From: Acidobacteriota bacterium
GTDB lineage: Bacteria; Acidobacteriota; Blastocatellia; RBC074
Assembly (NCBI GenBank): GCA_019639255.1
Contig: JAHBSF010000023.1
Span: forward strand, 1 to 64,000
Direction of reading: 5' to 3'
Length of the DNA stretch: 64,000 nucleotides
Shown here: piece by piece, positions 1-10,115 of the stretch
How the letters are laid out: every line of letters begins with the position of its first letter
Numbering within the stretch: the first letter of the stretch is position 1
Notes under the pieces: generated by a model
Databases searched by the model: none
What the model saw: only the letters and a program-made list of their open reading frames with translations
What the model was told of the DNA's origin: nothing
Position numbers and translations under genes: made by a program

Positions 1-53
1 TTACACCCCCGTTACAGCAAGGTTGCAATCTGTTCCGTATTTTCCGTTTATTC

Positions 54-173
54 CCTGATGTCGGGACACATTTCTTAGCCCCGTCAGGGGGGGACGAAAA
101 TAGCCCAGCAATTTATTGCTGGGCTATTTTCGTCCCCCCCTGATGGGGCTAAGAAATGTGTCCCGACATCAGG
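54..173. repeat. 120-bp near-perfect palindrome with 7-bp flanking duplication
   Basis: The two arms (54-112 and 115-173) are reverse complements with one mismatch (83/144, which would be a G-U pair in RNA), around a 2-nt centre. The ends read CCTGATG...CATCAGG. TTTATTC flanks it on both sides (47-53 and 174-180), like a target-site duplication. It appears to split a copy of the ACGGAACAA-type intergenic repeat, whose pieces lie at about 31-53 and 174-200. It encodes nothing, so a non-autonomous MITE/REP-like element is the best guess. The duplication is weakened by TTTATTCC being common inside that repeat family. Confidence 0.75.
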
Positions 174-242
174 TTTATTCCGTTATTCTTTCTTCTTTCT
201 CACGATGTGTACAAAGCGTTTTTGGTATGATTGCCTGGAATT

Positions 243-2450
243 ATGGAACGGCAGGAAGAAGATCCTCGGCAAGGAGCCGCATCACACGCCACACTCATCG
301 GGTCGGTGGAGCGGATCACCTATCATAATGAGCAGAACGGTTATACCGTGCTGCGACTGCACGCGCCCGGACACAACGGTGCGATTACGGTCACGGGAAA
401 TTTCTCTTCCGTATCCCCCGGCGAAAGCGTGCGCCTGAAGGGAATCTGGACCTCGCACCCGCAATACGGCGATCAGTTCAAGGCGCTCGATTACGAAATT
501 ACGCGGCCCGCTACTGTGGCCGGAATCCAGAAGTATCTCGGTTCGGGGCTGATCAAGGGCGTGGGGCCGGTGACGGCCAAGCGCATAGTAGACCATTTCG
601 GCGCTTCGACGCTCGACGTCATAGAAACCGAGATCGAGCGACTTGTCGAGGTCAAGGGCGTAGCGCGCAAGCGCGTAGAGATGATCCAGAGCGCGTGGGC
701 CGAGCAGCGCGCAATCAAGGAGGTAATGCTCTTTTTGCAGGGGCACGGCGTATCTACCCACTTCGCCGTCAAGATCTACAAACAGTACGGAAACGAGTCG
801 ATTCCGGTAGTCGAACATACGCCGTACAGACTGGCGTCGGAAGTTTACGGCATCGGATTCAAGACCGCCGATCAGATAGCACGCAATATGGGCATTGCCG
901 TGGATGCCGAAGCGCGGTTGCGCGCCGGATTGCAGTATGTGCTTCAGGAAGCGACCGATCAGGGGCACTGTTATTTGCCGCTCGGGGATTTGCTCAAGCG
1001 CTCGGCGCAGGCGCTCGGCGTAGAGAGCGAAGAGCGGCTTGCCGCATCGGTCGAAGCATTGCTCGACGAGGGAGGGTTGAAAACCGAACCGGCGGGCGAC
1101 GATCAGGGCATATATCTGCCGCCGATGTGGCAGGCGGAAAGGTCGCTTGCGCGGCGGTTGAAATCGCTGCTTGCGCGGAGCGTGCGCGCGGATCTGAAGC
1201 GCGTCGAAGACTGGCTGGGACGTTTCGCCGCGGCGAAACATATCGAACTCTCGGACGAGCAGCACCGGGCGATCATCGAGGCTGCAAGTTCGCGCGTATT
1301 GATCCTGACCGGCGGGCCGGGTACGGGAAAGACTACTACGCTGCGCGCAATGGTGGCCCTGTTTCAGGCAATGGGGCGGCGCGTGCTGCTCGGATCGCCT
1401 ACGGGCCGCGCAGCGCAGCGCCTTTCGGAAGTGACGGGCGTCGAGGCAAAGACCATCCACCGGTTGCTCGAATTCGATCCCACGCACATGGGTTTCAAGC
1501 GCAATGAAGAGATGCCGCTCGAAGCCGATGTCGTAGTCGTGGATGAAGCCTCGATGCTCGATGTCGTGCTGGCGAACAACCTGCTGAAGGCCGTCGCAGC
1601 GGACGCTCAACTGATTCTGGTGGGCGACGTAGATCAACTGCCGAGCGTAGGGCCGGGTACGGTTCTGCGCGATCTGATCGGGTCAAACGCGATGCCCGTA
1701 GCGCGGCTGACCACTGTTTTCCGGCAGGCGGCCGAGAGCCTGATCATACAGAACGCGCACCGGGTCAATCGCAGCGAGTTTCCGCATCTGGTAAGGCCCG
1801 GCGCATCGCGCAGCGATTGTTATTTCATCGAAGCCGAAGAACCCGAAGAGATACTGCAATGGATCATCAAGACCGTGGCGACCAGCCTGCCGCGCCGGTA
1901 CGGGTGGAATCCGCTTGGGGACATACAGGTGCTTGCGCCTATGAATCGCGGGCGGGTCGGGGCGAACAACCTCAATCAGGTATTGCAGGAGAATCTGAAT
2001 CCTCCGGGTTCGAACAAAACCGAACTTGCGAAGTTCGGACGCACACTGCGCGTGGGCGACAAGGTCATACAGAAAGTGAACAACTACAAGCTCGAAGTCT
2101 TCAACGGCGATATGGGCGCGATCGAGTACATAGACCTGATCGATCAACTGGTGGCCGTCAGGTTTGCCGACCGGCTGGTGACTTACGATTATGCGGATGT
2201 GCTCGAACTCGGGCACGGGTTCGCCGTGTCGGTGCACAAGTCGCAGGGATCGGAGTACCCGGCGGTCGTGCTGCCCCTGCATATGCAGCATTTCATGATG
2301 CTCAGCCGCAATCTGCTTTATACGGCGCTTACGCGGGCGCGGAGTATGGTGGTGATGGTGGGGACTACGCGGGCGATCGGCGCAGCGATGCATAACCTCG
2401 AAGCCGTACACCGGTTCACGGGACTGGTGCGCGAGCTTGAGGCAACGTAA
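243..2450 (+). CDS. recD2: RecD2-type ATP-dependent DNA helicase (SF1B)
   Basis: A 735-residue protein with the usual RecD2 layout: OB-like N-terminus, helix-hairpin-helix region around residues 98-118 (GLIKGVGPVTAKRI), then a RecD/TraA helicase core. Walker A GGPGTGKTTT is near residue 357, DEAS box VVDEASML near 432, GDVDQLPSVGPG near 460, and the C-terminal motif SVHKSQGSEYP near 661. Such enzymes are 5'-3' DNA helicases acting in repair without RecBC. The ATG at 243 is preferred over an in-frame TTG at 231; neither has a strong ribosome site. It stands alone, transcribed towards the two kinases, with an inverted repeat just after its stop. Confidence 0.93.
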   Translation: MERQEEDPRQGAASHATLIGSVERITYHNEQNGYTVLRLHAPGHNGAITVTGNFSSVSPGESVRLKGIWTSHPQYGDQFKALDYEITRPATVAGIQKYLGSGLIKGVGPVTAKRIVDHFGASTLDVIETEIERLVEVKGVARKRVEMIQSAWAEQRAIKEVMLFLQGHGVSTHFAVKIYKQYGNESIPVVEHTPYRLASEVYGIGFKTADQIARNMGIAVDAEARLRAGLQYVLQEATDQGHCYLPLGDLLKRSAQALGVESEERLAASVEALLDEGGLKTEPAGDDQGIYLPPMWQAERSLARRLKSLLARSVRADLKRVEDWLGRFAAAKHIELSDEQHRAIIEAASSRVLILTGGPGTGKTTTLRAMVALFQAMGRRVLLGSPTGRAAQRLSEVTGVEAKTIHRLLEFDPTHMGFKRNEEMPLEADVVVVDEASMLDVVLANNLLKAVAADAQLILVGDVDQLPSVGPGTVLRDLIGSNAMPVARLTTVFRQAAESLIIQNAHRVNRSEFPHLVRPGASRSDCYFIEAEEPEEILQWIIKTVATSLPRRYGWNPLGDIQVLAPMNRGRVGANNLNQVLQENLNPPGSNKTELAKFGRTLRVGDKVIQKVNNYKLEVFNGDMGAIEYIDLIDQLVAVRFADRLVTYDYADVLELGHGFAVSVHKSQGSEYPAVVLPLHMQHFMMLSRNLLYTALTRARSMVVMVGTTRAIGAAMHNLEAVHRFTGLVRELEAT

Positions 2451-2455
2451 GCCTT

Positions 2456-2569
2456 AAGAGAGACAACGGAACAAACGAACTATAACGAAAAGAACGGAAA
2501 AGCAAATCAGGGAAAAGTTGAATATTTCCGTAGTTTTCGTCTTATTTCGTTTGTTCCGTTATCTCTCTT
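2456..2569. repeat. ACGGAACAA-family inverted repeat, copy 1
   Basis: Long imperfect hairpin filling the gap between convergent recD2 and the hybrid kinase. Left arm is purine-rich and begins with GAGAGACAACGGAACAAACG. Right arm ends CGTTTGTTCCGTTATCTCTC. It could act as a bidirectional terminator. Confidence 0.85.
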
Positions 2570-4939
2570 CTAGGCCGTTATCTCTGCGATCAGTTGCAGC
2601 AATCTGGACGAAGCGATGGGTTTTTGCAGCACTTCGTTTGCTCCGAGGTGTTTGGCTGCGGCGAGGATTGCGGGGCTGACTGCGCCCGACATGGCGATTA
2701 TCCCGATGTGCGGAAATTCCTGCTTGATCATTTGAATCGTCACTATGCCCTCCTGTCCGGGCATGACCAGATCCATAAGCACCAGGTCGAACCGGTGTTG
2801 GTGTACGAACCGGATCGCTTCGCGGCCGTCGTGTGCAGTCGATGCGATATAACCCGCTGATTCGAGTATGGTGCGCAGCAGATCGCATATCGCCGCATCG
2901 TCGTCTACGATGAGTATCCGGCGTTCGCGATTCGGTTTTTCGATTACTGTGCGGACTCGTTCGGCCAGATCGCGCGGCGTATAGGGTTTGGGAAGAAATT
3001 CCAGGCCCGGGTCGAGAGATCCTTCCGGAGAGAGCGCGTCTTCCGTATACCCGGAGACAAACAACACCCTGGTTTCGGGCCGCTGCCGGGTGATCCTGGC
3101 GGCCAGTTCGCGCCCGCCCATTTTCGGCATGATTACATCGGTAAGCAGGAGGTCGATCGGCTGGGCGTATTCGGCCGAAATCTTCAGCGCCTCGGGGCCG
3201 TTGGACGCCTGAAGAACCGCGTATCCGAATTGTTTGAGCACTGCGCTCGTAAAGTTGCGCACGTATTCGTCGTCTTCTACAAGCAGCACCGTTCTGTTTG
3301 CAGGCTCCTTTGCCGGCGCGCGCGCGCTTTGGGGCGCGGCCTGAACCGGCGCGGCTTCTTCCGTAATCGGCAGGTAGATGTTGAACGTAGAGCCGCGACC
3401 CAATTCGCTTTCGACCGCAATGTGACCGCCGCTTTGTTTGACGATGCCGAATACGGTGGGCAGGCCGAGGCCCGTACCCTGACCTTTGGGTTTTGTAGTG
3501 AAGAAGGGTTCGAAGATGCGGCTGCGGGTTTCGGGCTTCATGCCGGTTCCCGTGTCGCTTACGGCGAGCATGGCGTAGCGCCCGGGCGCGGCGTCGAGCA
3601 GCATTGCCGCGTCGGAATCGTCGAGTTCCACGTTGGCGGTTTCGATCGTCAGTCGGCCCCCCTCGGACATCGCGTCGCGCGCATTGATTACGAGGTTCAT
3701 CAGCACCTGCTCGATCTGCGCAGGATCGGCCTTGACCTGGTTGGGCGATGCGGCAAGCAGCTTTGCGACTTCGATGTTTGCAGGAAGTACGCGCGCAAGC
3801 AGAGGTTCGACCCTGGCTACGATCTCGTTGAGCGTTACGTGCTTCGGTTGCAGCACCTGTTTGCGCCCGAAGGCGAGAAGCTGCTGCGTGAGTTGCGCGG
3901 CGCGATTGCCCGCATCCCGGATGTTTTCGAGTTCCCTGCGATTCGGATCGCCCGGGCCCGCGCGCGAAAGCAGCAGTTGAGTATACCCGTTTATGACCGT
4001 GAGCAGGTTGTTGAAGTCGTGCGCAATGCCGCCCGCAAGCTGGCCTACGGCTTCTATCCTCTGCGCCTGCTGCAACTGCTCTTCGAGGTTTTTTTCGCGC
4101 GTTATGTCGCGGAAAAACATCGTCAGCGCCGTGGGCGAAGGAAAAGCGTGCACCTCGAACCAGGCGTCGAGCGGCTCATAAAAATCCACGATGACCGACG
4201 GCTCCTGTTTGCGAAACGCGTGTTGATACGCCTGATCGAAACTCGATCCGCTGCCCCCGGGAAACATCTGGCTCAACGGCCGCCCGATGGGATCTACGCC
4301 TGCGGGAAAGATCCTTAGCGCGCGCCGATTGACATATGTGATTTTCCAGTCCTGATCTACGATCACGACGCTGTCGGTAGTGGATTCGAGCGCGGTTTCG
4401 ATTCGCGAGGCGGCCTCCTGATTGCGCGCGTTTTCTTTACTGTATGCGGAAAGAAACAGCCTGAATTGCGATGCCGAGGCTGCGCCGAAGGCTTCGAGCA
4501 CCCGGGCATCGCGTTTTTTGTCGAATGCCGAATCCGATGACGTGCCGCACAACAGGAGAATACCGCGCAGTGTGCGTTCATCCGCGGCTGCGTCGGGGGA
4601 GTCTTCAGGCGTGACGGCGATCTCGAAGCTGACCGCAGCACATCTGCGGCAGGTTTCGCCCTCGGATGTGAGAAGGGGAGCGGCCGGATCGGTTTCGAAA
4701 AACGTCGCTCCGTCAATTCCCGAATACGGCGCGGCCGCAAACGCCGGCGGCGGTTCGGGCGCAGCAAGATTGCAGGATACGGGAATCGCTTCGCGCCCGT
4801 TGCCGATTACGGCAAGCAGCGCCCCATCGGCTTCAAGCGCGAGCATTGCGGCGCGCAAAAGCGGTTCCAGTGCTGCACGCAACCCGCCGCGCAGCGCCTC
4901 ATCATCGTGGATTGAATGTATGAGTCCGCTTCTGTCCAC
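2570..4939 (-). CDS. Hybrid sensor histidine kinase with two receiver domains
   Basis: A 789-residue cytoplasmic protein with no clear membrane segment. Order: divergent N-terminal sensor (about 1-165), a PAS domain (about 170-280), HisKA with the phospho-acceptor motif IAHDFNNLL near residue 304, HATPase with GTGLGLPTV, then two receivers with acceptor aspartates in LLLTDVIMP (near 600) and LVLMDLVMP (near 723). There is no DNA-binding output domain, so phosphotransfer to other proteins is likely. The start is GTG with GGAAG seven bases upstream. It lies 49 bp downstream of a paralogue with the same kinase-REC-REC architecture and is probably co-transcribed with it. The signal sensed is unknown. 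Confidence 0.9.
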   Translation of the reverse strand: MDRSGLIHSIHDDEALRGGLRAALEPLLRAAMLALEADGALLAVIGNGREAIPVSCNLAAPEPPPAFAAAPYSGIDGATFFETDPAAPLLTSEGETCRRCAAVSFEIAVTPEDSPDAAADERTLRGILLLCGTSSDSAFDKKRDARVLEAFGAASASQFRLFLSAYSKENARNQEAASRIETALESTTDSVVIVDQDWKITYVNRRALRIFPAGVDPIGRPLSQMFPGGSGSSFDQAYQHAFRKQEPSVIVDFYEPLDAWFEVHAFPSPTALTMFFRDITREKNLEEQLQQAQRIEAVGQLAGGIAHDFNNLLTVINGYTQLLLSRAGPGDPNRRELENIRDAGNRAAQLTQQLLAFGRKQVLQPKHVTLNEIVARVEPLLARVLPANIEVAKLLAASPNQVKADPAQIEQVLMNLVINARDAMSEGGRLTIETANVELDDSDAAMLLDAAPGRYAMLAVSDTGTGMKPETRSRIFEPFFTTKPKGQGTGLGLPTVFGIVKQSGGHIAVESELGRGSTFNIYLPITEEAAPVQAAPQSARAPAKEPANRTVLLVEDDEYVRNFTSAVLKQFGYAVLQASNGPEALKISAEYAQPIDLLLTDVIMPKMGGRELAARITRQRPETRVLFVSGYTEDALSPEGSLDPGLEFLPKPYTPRDLAERVRTVIEKPNRERRILIVDDDAAICDLLRTILESAGYIASTAHDGREAIRFVHQHRFDLVLMDLVMPGQEGIVTIQMIKQEFPHIGIIAMSGAVSPAILAAAKHLGANEVLQKPIASSRLLQLIAEITA

Positions 4940-4988
4940 GTTTAATCTTCCTGCTCTGCGAATACTCCACCCAAATGGCTGGAGAGCG

Positions 4989-7757
4989 TCAACCGATCAG
5001 CTTTCTGAGCAGACGAACCAGATCTTCGGCCGCTATGGGCTTCTGCATCACTTCATTGGCGCCGAGGTATTTCGCTGCGGCGAGGATCGGGCCGCTGACG
5101 GCGCCCGACATCGCAATTATCCTGAGATTGGGATCTTCGCGCTTCAACGATTGAATCGTCTCTATACCTTCTTTTTCCGGCATCACAAGGTCGGTAAGCA
5201 CCAGATCCGCAGGCGCGTTGCGGAATATTCGCAGCGCTTCGTCTCCGTCACCGACCGTAGTTACATCGTAACCTGCTTCGGAAATCGTCCGTTTCAGATA
5301 GTCTCGCACTGCAGCCTCGTCATCGACTACCATTACGCTGCGGCGCAGCACAGGCCCTAGCGCGCCGCGCACCGCCGCAGCAAGGCCTTCGGGCAGGAAC
5401 GGCTTCTGAAGATAGCCGTATTCGGGTTCGATTTCCCCCCGTGAAATCAGGGCTTCGCGCGTGTAGCCCGACATATAAAGCACGGCGGTTTCGGTTCGCT
5501 TCCGGCGAATCTGTCCGGCCAGATCCCGGCCCGAAGTTTCGGGCAGCACCACATCGGTCAGCAACAGATGGATCGGCCCGGAGTGTTGTTCCGAAATGCG
5601 CAGCGCCCGGTCGGCGTTCTGAGCGGATAGAACGGTATAGCCGAATGCGGTGAGGGCTGTTTCGGTGAAGTCGCGAACGCGCACATCGTCTTCCACGACA
5701 AGTATCGTTTCGGTGTTCTGCAGGGTCGCGATGGCGGGCTCGATGCCGGCGTCCTTGAGTTCGGGCGATGCGCTGGGCGCTTCGTCGGTGATGGGCAGAT
5801 AGACTCTGAAGGTCGAGCCGCGCCCGGGTTCGCTTTCCGCCTCTATGTGACCGCCGCTTTGTTTGACGATGCCGAATGCCGTTGGCAGTCCGAGGCCCGT
5901 GCCCTGGCCTTTGGGTTTTGTTGTGAAGAACGGCTCGAAGATGCGGCCGAGAATCTCGGGCGTCATGCCGGTCCCGGTGTCGCTGATGATGAGCACGGCA
6001 TAGCGGCCCGGCGCGGGGCCCGACTGCAATTGCGCATCCTGGTTGCCGATCACGACGTTTGCGGTTTCGATCGTCAATCGGCCGCCGCGGGGCATGGCAT
6101 CGCGCGCGTTGACGACGAGGTTCAGAATCACCTGCTCGAACTGATGAGGATCTATACGGACGTTGCCGGGCGCAGGGGCGAGCGTTGTAGTCACTTCTAT
6201 ATCGTCCGGCAGCACTCCGGCGACAATCGATCCAAAGCCGCCCACGACGGCGTTGAGTTCGACGACTTCGGTATTCATTACCTGCTGCCGTCCGAAGGCC
6301 AGCAATTGCTGCGTCAGATGCACTGCCCTCGCGCCCGCGTCGCATACGGCTTCCAGATCGCGCCGATGCGGATCGTCGCCGCGCCCGCGCCGCAACATCA
6401 TTCTGGTATAACCGTTGATGACGGTCAGGAGGTTGTTGAAGTCGTGTGCAATGCTGCCGGCAAACTGCCCGACGGCTTCCATCTTCTGCGCGCGCTCAAG
6501 CTCCTGTTCGAGTCGCTTCTGCTGCGTGACATCGCGCGCAAATATCGTGAGGCCCCGACTTGACGGGTAGGCGTGAGCGTCGAACCATTTGCCGAGCGGC
6601 GCGTAGTATTCGAGCACGTGAACCGGGAGGTTTTCACGCATTGCGTGCAGAAACTCTTCGCCGAACTTCGATCCCTGCACCTCCGGAAAAGTCTCCCAGA
6701 AATGGGCTCCTGTCAGGTCCGTATCCAGGTTGAGCATCGCCCGGCCCCTGGTGTTGATGTAGGTGATCTTCCAGTCCGGATCGAGGATCATTACGTGATC
6801 GGTAGTGGATTCGAGCGCGGTTTCAAGCCGCGAGGCCAGATCCTTCAGCCGGGCTTCAAAATTGTGCCGTTCGGTGGTTTCGCGCTGTATCGAGACCCAG
6901 TGTGTGTGCCTGCCCGATTCGTCGGCGACGGGAGAAATATTGATCTCTACCCAGAATTCCGAACCGTCCCGGCGGTAGTTGAGCAGTTCGGCCCGCGCCG
7001 GTTGTTTTTCTGCAATGGCCGAGCGCAGCCGATCGAGTTCCACTGGATCGGTGTCCGGGCCTGCAAGCAGTTGCGGCGTTTTTCCTATGACCTCGGCCGG
7101 CTGATACCCGGTCATTCGTACAAATGCTTCGTTCACGAATATGATGCGCGGCCCCCGCCCTTCACGGCTTTCAGCCTCGGTCACTATGATTGCGTCGTCG
7201 ATGCTTTCACGAATCAGGCGGGAAAACTGCATCTCGCGGCGAAAGCTTTCGTAATCGAGGCGCAACAGCGCCTGGCGAACCTGTTCGGATGCCGATTCTG
7301 CGAGAGCTTCCATTTGTTCGGGTGAAGGATCACGTACGGGCGTACCGGCCTCGTCTGCAAACAGCGCCAGCACGATGGATTCCTGGTACTTTTCGTGTTC
7401 CGGCGACGGGCAGGGGATGCCCAGATAGTAAGAAAACGAATTTCCGTCTTCGGCTCGCAGCGGTATTTCCGGGTATTCGGGTCCTGTACGCAGCGGCCTC
7501 GGTTGTGCGGCCGCAGGTGCTGCGACGATGTTGACTGCGGGCGAACCTTTGAGCGGAGCATCGGGCAACCTGATGCCGAAGCCGGCAAGCACAAGTTCGC
7601 TTTCTCCCGACACTACGCTCAGAGCGGCGCCCTGCATACCCAGCAGGCGCGCCGAAGTTTTCAGGAATGCGCCGCAGCTTCGGGCGAATTCCCTGCGCCG
7701 TGCAGCGCCGGCCCCGAGCCTTTGCGTCAATGAAATAACTTCCGTTTCGCCTGCCAT
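4989..7757 (-). CDS. Hybrid sensor histidine kinase, PAS-PAS-HisKA-HATPase-REC-REC
   Basis: About 922 residues. An N-terminal GAF-like region (about 1-190) is followed by a first PAS with PAC (FVNEAFVRMTGYQPAEV), a second PAS, HisKA with IAHDFNNLL near residue 436, HATPase with GTGLGLPTA, and receivers with LLLTDVVLP (near 737) and LVLTDLVMP (near 854). The C-terminus (EVMQKPIAAEDL) matches the neighbouring kinase closely, so the pair is a tandem duplication in which only the sensor half has diverged. ATG at 7757 is chosen; an in-frame TTG at 7766 is possible. First gene of a two-gene minus-strand unit. Confidence 0.9.
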   Translation of the reverse strand: MAGETEVISLTQRLGAGAARRREFARSCGAFLKTSARLLGMQGAALSVVSGESELVLAGFGIRLPDAPLKGSPAVNIVAAPAAAQPRPLRTGPEYPEIPLRAEDGNSFSYYLGIPCPSPEHEKYQESIVLALFADEAGTPVRDPSPEQMEALAESASEQVRQALLRLDYESFRREMQFSRLIRESIDDAIIVTEAESREGRGPRIIFVNEAFVRMTGYQPAEVIGKTPQLLAGPDTDPVELDRLRSAIAEKQPARAELLNYRRDGSEFWVEINISPVADESGRHTHWVSIQRETTERHNFEARLKDLASRLETALESTTDHVMILDPDWKITYINTRGRAMLNLDTDLTGAHFWETFPEVQGSKFGEEFLHAMRENLPVHVLEYYAPLGKWFDAHAYPSSRGLTIFARDVTQQKRLEQELERAQKMEAVGQFAGSIAHDFNNLLTVINGYTRMMLRRGRGDDPHRRDLEAVCDAGARAVHLTQQLLAFGRQQVMNTEVVELNAVVGGFGSIVAGVLPDDIEVTTTLAPAPGNVRIDPHQFEQVILNLVVNARDAMPRGGRLTIETANVVIGNQDAQLQSGPAPGRYAVLIISDTGTGMTPEILGRIFEPFFTTKPKGQGTGLGLPTAFGIVKQSGGHIEAESEPGRGSTFRVYLPITDEAPSASPELKDAGIEPAIATLQNTETILVVEDDVRVRDFTETALTAFGYTVLSAQNADRALRISEQHSGPIHLLLTDVVLPETSGRDLAGQIRRKRTETAVLYMSGYTREALISRGEIEPEYGYLQKPFLPEGLAAAVRGALGPVLRRSVMVVDDEAAVRDYLKRTISEAGYDVTTVGDGDEALRIFRNAPADLVLTDLVMPEKEGIETIQSLKREDPNLRIIAMSGAVSGPILAAAKYLGANEVMQKPIAAEDLVRLLRKLIG

Positions 7758-7976
7758 ACTTCCCAACTGCGATTTTGTCTTTCACTTTGCCGGCCAAGGT
7801 ACGTGGGGGAGTGCATGTTACGCCCCATTCTGCGCACGGGCAAGACGGCAGGTGATAATTCACTCTCCGCTCAAGATTTATCCGCACGACATCCCTCACC
7901 GGCTTCCCCCGCTGGGGAATTACCCGCGTAAATTAAGCTTCAGGGCCTGACAGCAATTACCGTGCAATTCATCATA
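7758..7976. other. Intergenic region, no gene seen
   Basis: About 220 bp upstream of the hybrid-kinase unit on the minus strand. It should contain that unit's promoter, but no confident -35/-10 pair or operator stands out. Confidence 0.5.
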
Positions 7977-8058
7977 GATAACGAAACATACGGAAATTGA
8001 CGGAACATACGGAAAAGAATCACTCCGTATGTTTCGCCTGCTTCCGTCCGTTACGTTA
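7977..8058. repeat. ACGGAACAA-family inverted repeat, diverged copy 2
   Basis: Shorter hairpin whose core reads GGAACATACGGAAA / TCCGTATGTTTC. It follows the 3' end of dut and lies upstream of the hybrid-kinase unit. Confidence 0.65.
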
Positions 8059-8074
8059 CTGCTCTTTGGGGAAT

Positions 8075-8497
8075 TCAGCGGCCCGTAGAGCCGAAGCCGC
8101 CGTCGGACCGATGGGTTGAACCGAGGTCTTCGGAAAAGCTGTATTCAGCCGGGGCAGCCTGTTCGATGATTAGCTGGGCGATGCGGTCTCCGGGCGAGAA
8201 TGAAACCGGTTCGGCGCCCAGGTTGACGAGTAACACAAGAATTTCCCCGCGGTAGTCCGCGTCGATAACGCCGGCAAGCGTGTCTATGCCGTGGCGTACG
8301 GCAAGACCCGAACGCGGGGCTACACGCCCGTAGTAGCCGGGCGGGATCTCGATTGCCAGCCCCGTAGGAACGAGCCTGCGTTCTCCAGGGCCTATCGTTA
8401 CGGTTTCGGCGCAGGCAAGATCCGCACCGGCCGCATCGGCGCTTCCGCGCGCGGGAAGCCTTGCTGAGTCGCGCAGGCGCTTTACATTGATCCTCAT
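8075..8497 (-). CDS. dut: dUTP diphosphatase
   Basis: A 140-residue homotrimeric-type dUTPase that hydrolyses dUTP to dUMP and pyrophosphate, keeping uracil out of DNA. Family motifs are in order: GADLACAE (motif 1), PRSGLAVRHGI (2), GVIDADYRGEI (3, catalytic Asp), RIAQLIIEQ (4) and the C-terminal arm RSDGGFGSTGR (5). The length is typical. Its ATG overlaps the stop of the upstream phoR-like kinase (ATGA), so translation is probably coupled. Confidence 0.96.
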   Translation of the reverse strand: MRINVKRLRDSARLPARGSADAAGADLACAETVTIGPGERRLVPTGLAIEIPPGYYGRVAPRSGLAVRHGIDTLAGVIDADYRGEILVLLVNLGAEPVSFSPGDRIAQLIIEQAAPAEYSFSEDLGSTHRSDGGFGSTGR

Positions 8498-9855
8498 CCG
8501 TTCGCAACCTCCCGCCCCGTGAATTCGGCAGTTGATGATTTCCCCGTATTAGCGGCAACCGGGCGGACAGGCAGTTTGACGGTGAACTCGCAGCCCGAAC
8601 CGGGTTCGCTCGTTACGTAAGCCTCGCCGCCGTGCGCACGCGCAAGGTGTTTTACGATGGCCAGACCAAGCCCCGTGCCGCCCGCCTCGCGCGAGCGCGC
8701 CTTGTCTACGCGGTAGAACCGCTCGAATACGCGCGGCAAATGTTCGGGAGCTATGCCGGGGCCCGTATCGCGCACGCGTATGAGGGTGTATTGTCCGTCA
8801 TCGGAAGTTGCGGCGGTGATGCGAAGCTCGCCGCCCGGACGGTTGAACTTGATCGCGTTATCCACAAGGTTGGTGAGTATCTGTTCGAGCCGTCGGGGAT
8901 CGGCCGCAACCGTGCAGTCCTCGTCTACGAGGTTGCGCATGTGGATGCCGTATCTCGCGCCGCGATGCGCAAGCCCGTTGAATACCTCTGCAACCACGCG
9001 CCGCAGCGGCAGGTTTTCCATATTCAGGCGCACGCGCCCCGTCTCGATTGCCGAGAGTTCCGCCACGTCGTTGACAAGATCGCGCATGCGCTCGGCGTTG
9101 CGTTGTATCGTATGCAGAAAACGCAGGCTGTTTTCATTGTCGTCGATCGCGCCGTCGAGCAGTGTTTCGATATAAGCGGTTATGGATGCCAACGGTGTGC
9201 GAAGCTCGTGCGATACGTTGGCCAGAAATTCCTGACGCACGCGTTCCAGGCGTTCGAGTTTCGTAATGTCGATGAGCGCGCCGACTACGCCGTCCGTTTG
9301 CACCTCGCCGAGCCGCAGCGGAGCCGCGTGCAGATGCAATACACGGCGCTGGTCGCCGGCATCGCCGCTGCCGGACCAAATCTCGATGCGGGCTTCGGCG
9401 CGTTCTCCCGTAGAGAGGACCGATGAAAAAGCTCGATGCACCTGCGGATCGCGGCTGACTTCCGAAAGCCGCGCAACAGGGCGATCCGAAATGCCGAGCA
9501 GCGATCGCGCAGCATCGTTTACGAGCAGCACCTGCGAGTCACGATCGATGATTACCAGCCCTTCGGCTACCGAGGCGACTATCGAGGCCAGCAGGCTCCC
9601 GCTTCGTTCCGCATCCCCCAAAGCCTCGCGCAACCTGCGGTTGCTCAGTTCGCGCTCGCGCAGCAGGTTCAGTTGCTGGCGTATGACGTAGCGCGCCGTG
9701 ACGATCGTTATCACCCCGACTACGACGGTCGATACGACGTGCGACGTGACGACCTCCATCGCCGGGAACAGCAGCGTCTTTGCCGTTTCATACAGCCCGA
9801 AGACCGCTACCATCACCGCCGTGGCGAGCAGGATTTGCCGCCGTTCCTGGGTCAT
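8494..9855 (-). CDS. phoR: PhoR-like membrane sensor histidine kinase
   Basis: A 453-residue protein with two N-terminal membrane helices (about 8-30 and 38-58), a PAS domain (about 80-190), HisKA with the motif NVSHELRTPLAS (His near 215) and HATPase with DTGPGIAPEHLPRVFERF and GTGLGLAIV. This is the usual PhoR layout. The phosphate assignment rests on nearby phoB-like and phoU genes on the same strand, upstream across an inverted repeat. It overlaps dut by 4 bp downstream. It would autophosphorylate and pass phosphate to the response regulator at 10116-10865. Other envelope stimuli cannot be excluded. Confidence 0.8.
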   Translation of the reverse strand: MTQERRQILLATAVMVAVFGLYETAKTLLFPAMEVVTSHVVSTVVVGVITIVTARYVIRQQLNLLRERELSNRRLREALGDAERSGSLLASIVASVAEGLVIIDRDSQVLLVNDAARSLLGISDRPVARLSEVSRDPQVHRAFSSVLSTGERAEARIEIWSGSGDAGDQRRVLHLHAAPLRLGEVQTDGVVGALIDITKLERLERVRQEFLANVSHELRTPLASITAYIETLLDGAIDDNENSLRFLHTIQRNAERMRDLVNDVAELSAIETGRVRLNMENLPLRRVVAEVFNGLAHRGARYGIHMRNLVDEDCTVAADPRRLEQILTNLVDNAIKFNRPGGELRITAATSDDGQYTLIRVRDTGPGIAPEHLPRVFERFYRVDKARSREAGGTGLGLAIVKHLARAHGGEAYVTSEPGSGCEFTVKLPVRPVAANTGKSSTAEFTGREVANG

Positions 9856-9868
9856 AGAGAGGGACAGG

Positions 9869-9932
9869 GAACGCGGAATACGCAGAAATAAAGGGAGGCA
9901 ACACGTTTGTATTCAGTGTATTTCGTGTTCTC
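9869..9932. repeat. ACGGAACAA-family repeat, degenerate copy
   Basis: Weak hairpin-like stretch (GAACGCGGAATACGC ... GTATTTCGTGTTC) just upstream of the phoR-like start, adjoining a full copy. Confidence 0.4.
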
Positions 9933-9945
9933 TTCGCTCCTTCCT

Positions 9946-10090
9946 CAGCAATTCCGGGTTTAGGAGGAAAGAGAGATAACGGAACATACGAAATGAAACG
10001 AAAATTACGGAAAAGTTTAATATTTCCGTTTGTTCCGTATCATTTCGTTTGTTCCGTTATCTCTCTTTCCTCTCAAACCGGGAATTGCTG
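9946..10090. repeat. ACGGAACAA-family inverted repeat with extended ends
   Basis: About 145-bp near-palindrome between phoB-like and phoR-like genes. Beyond the standard core, both arms extend outward through AGGAGGAAAGAGAG to a terminal CAGCAATTC. The same extension is found on the copy at 23298-23440. Confidence 0.9.
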
Positions 10091-10115
10091 CGCCTTCCTT
10101 ATGGGGTGCCCCTCA

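Noticed and set aside
282-1637. Long open frame on the minus strand opposite the helicase gene
   Set aside because: It has no recognisable motif, and the opposite strand encodes a complete RecD2 protein. High GC and codon bias make such antisense frames common here.
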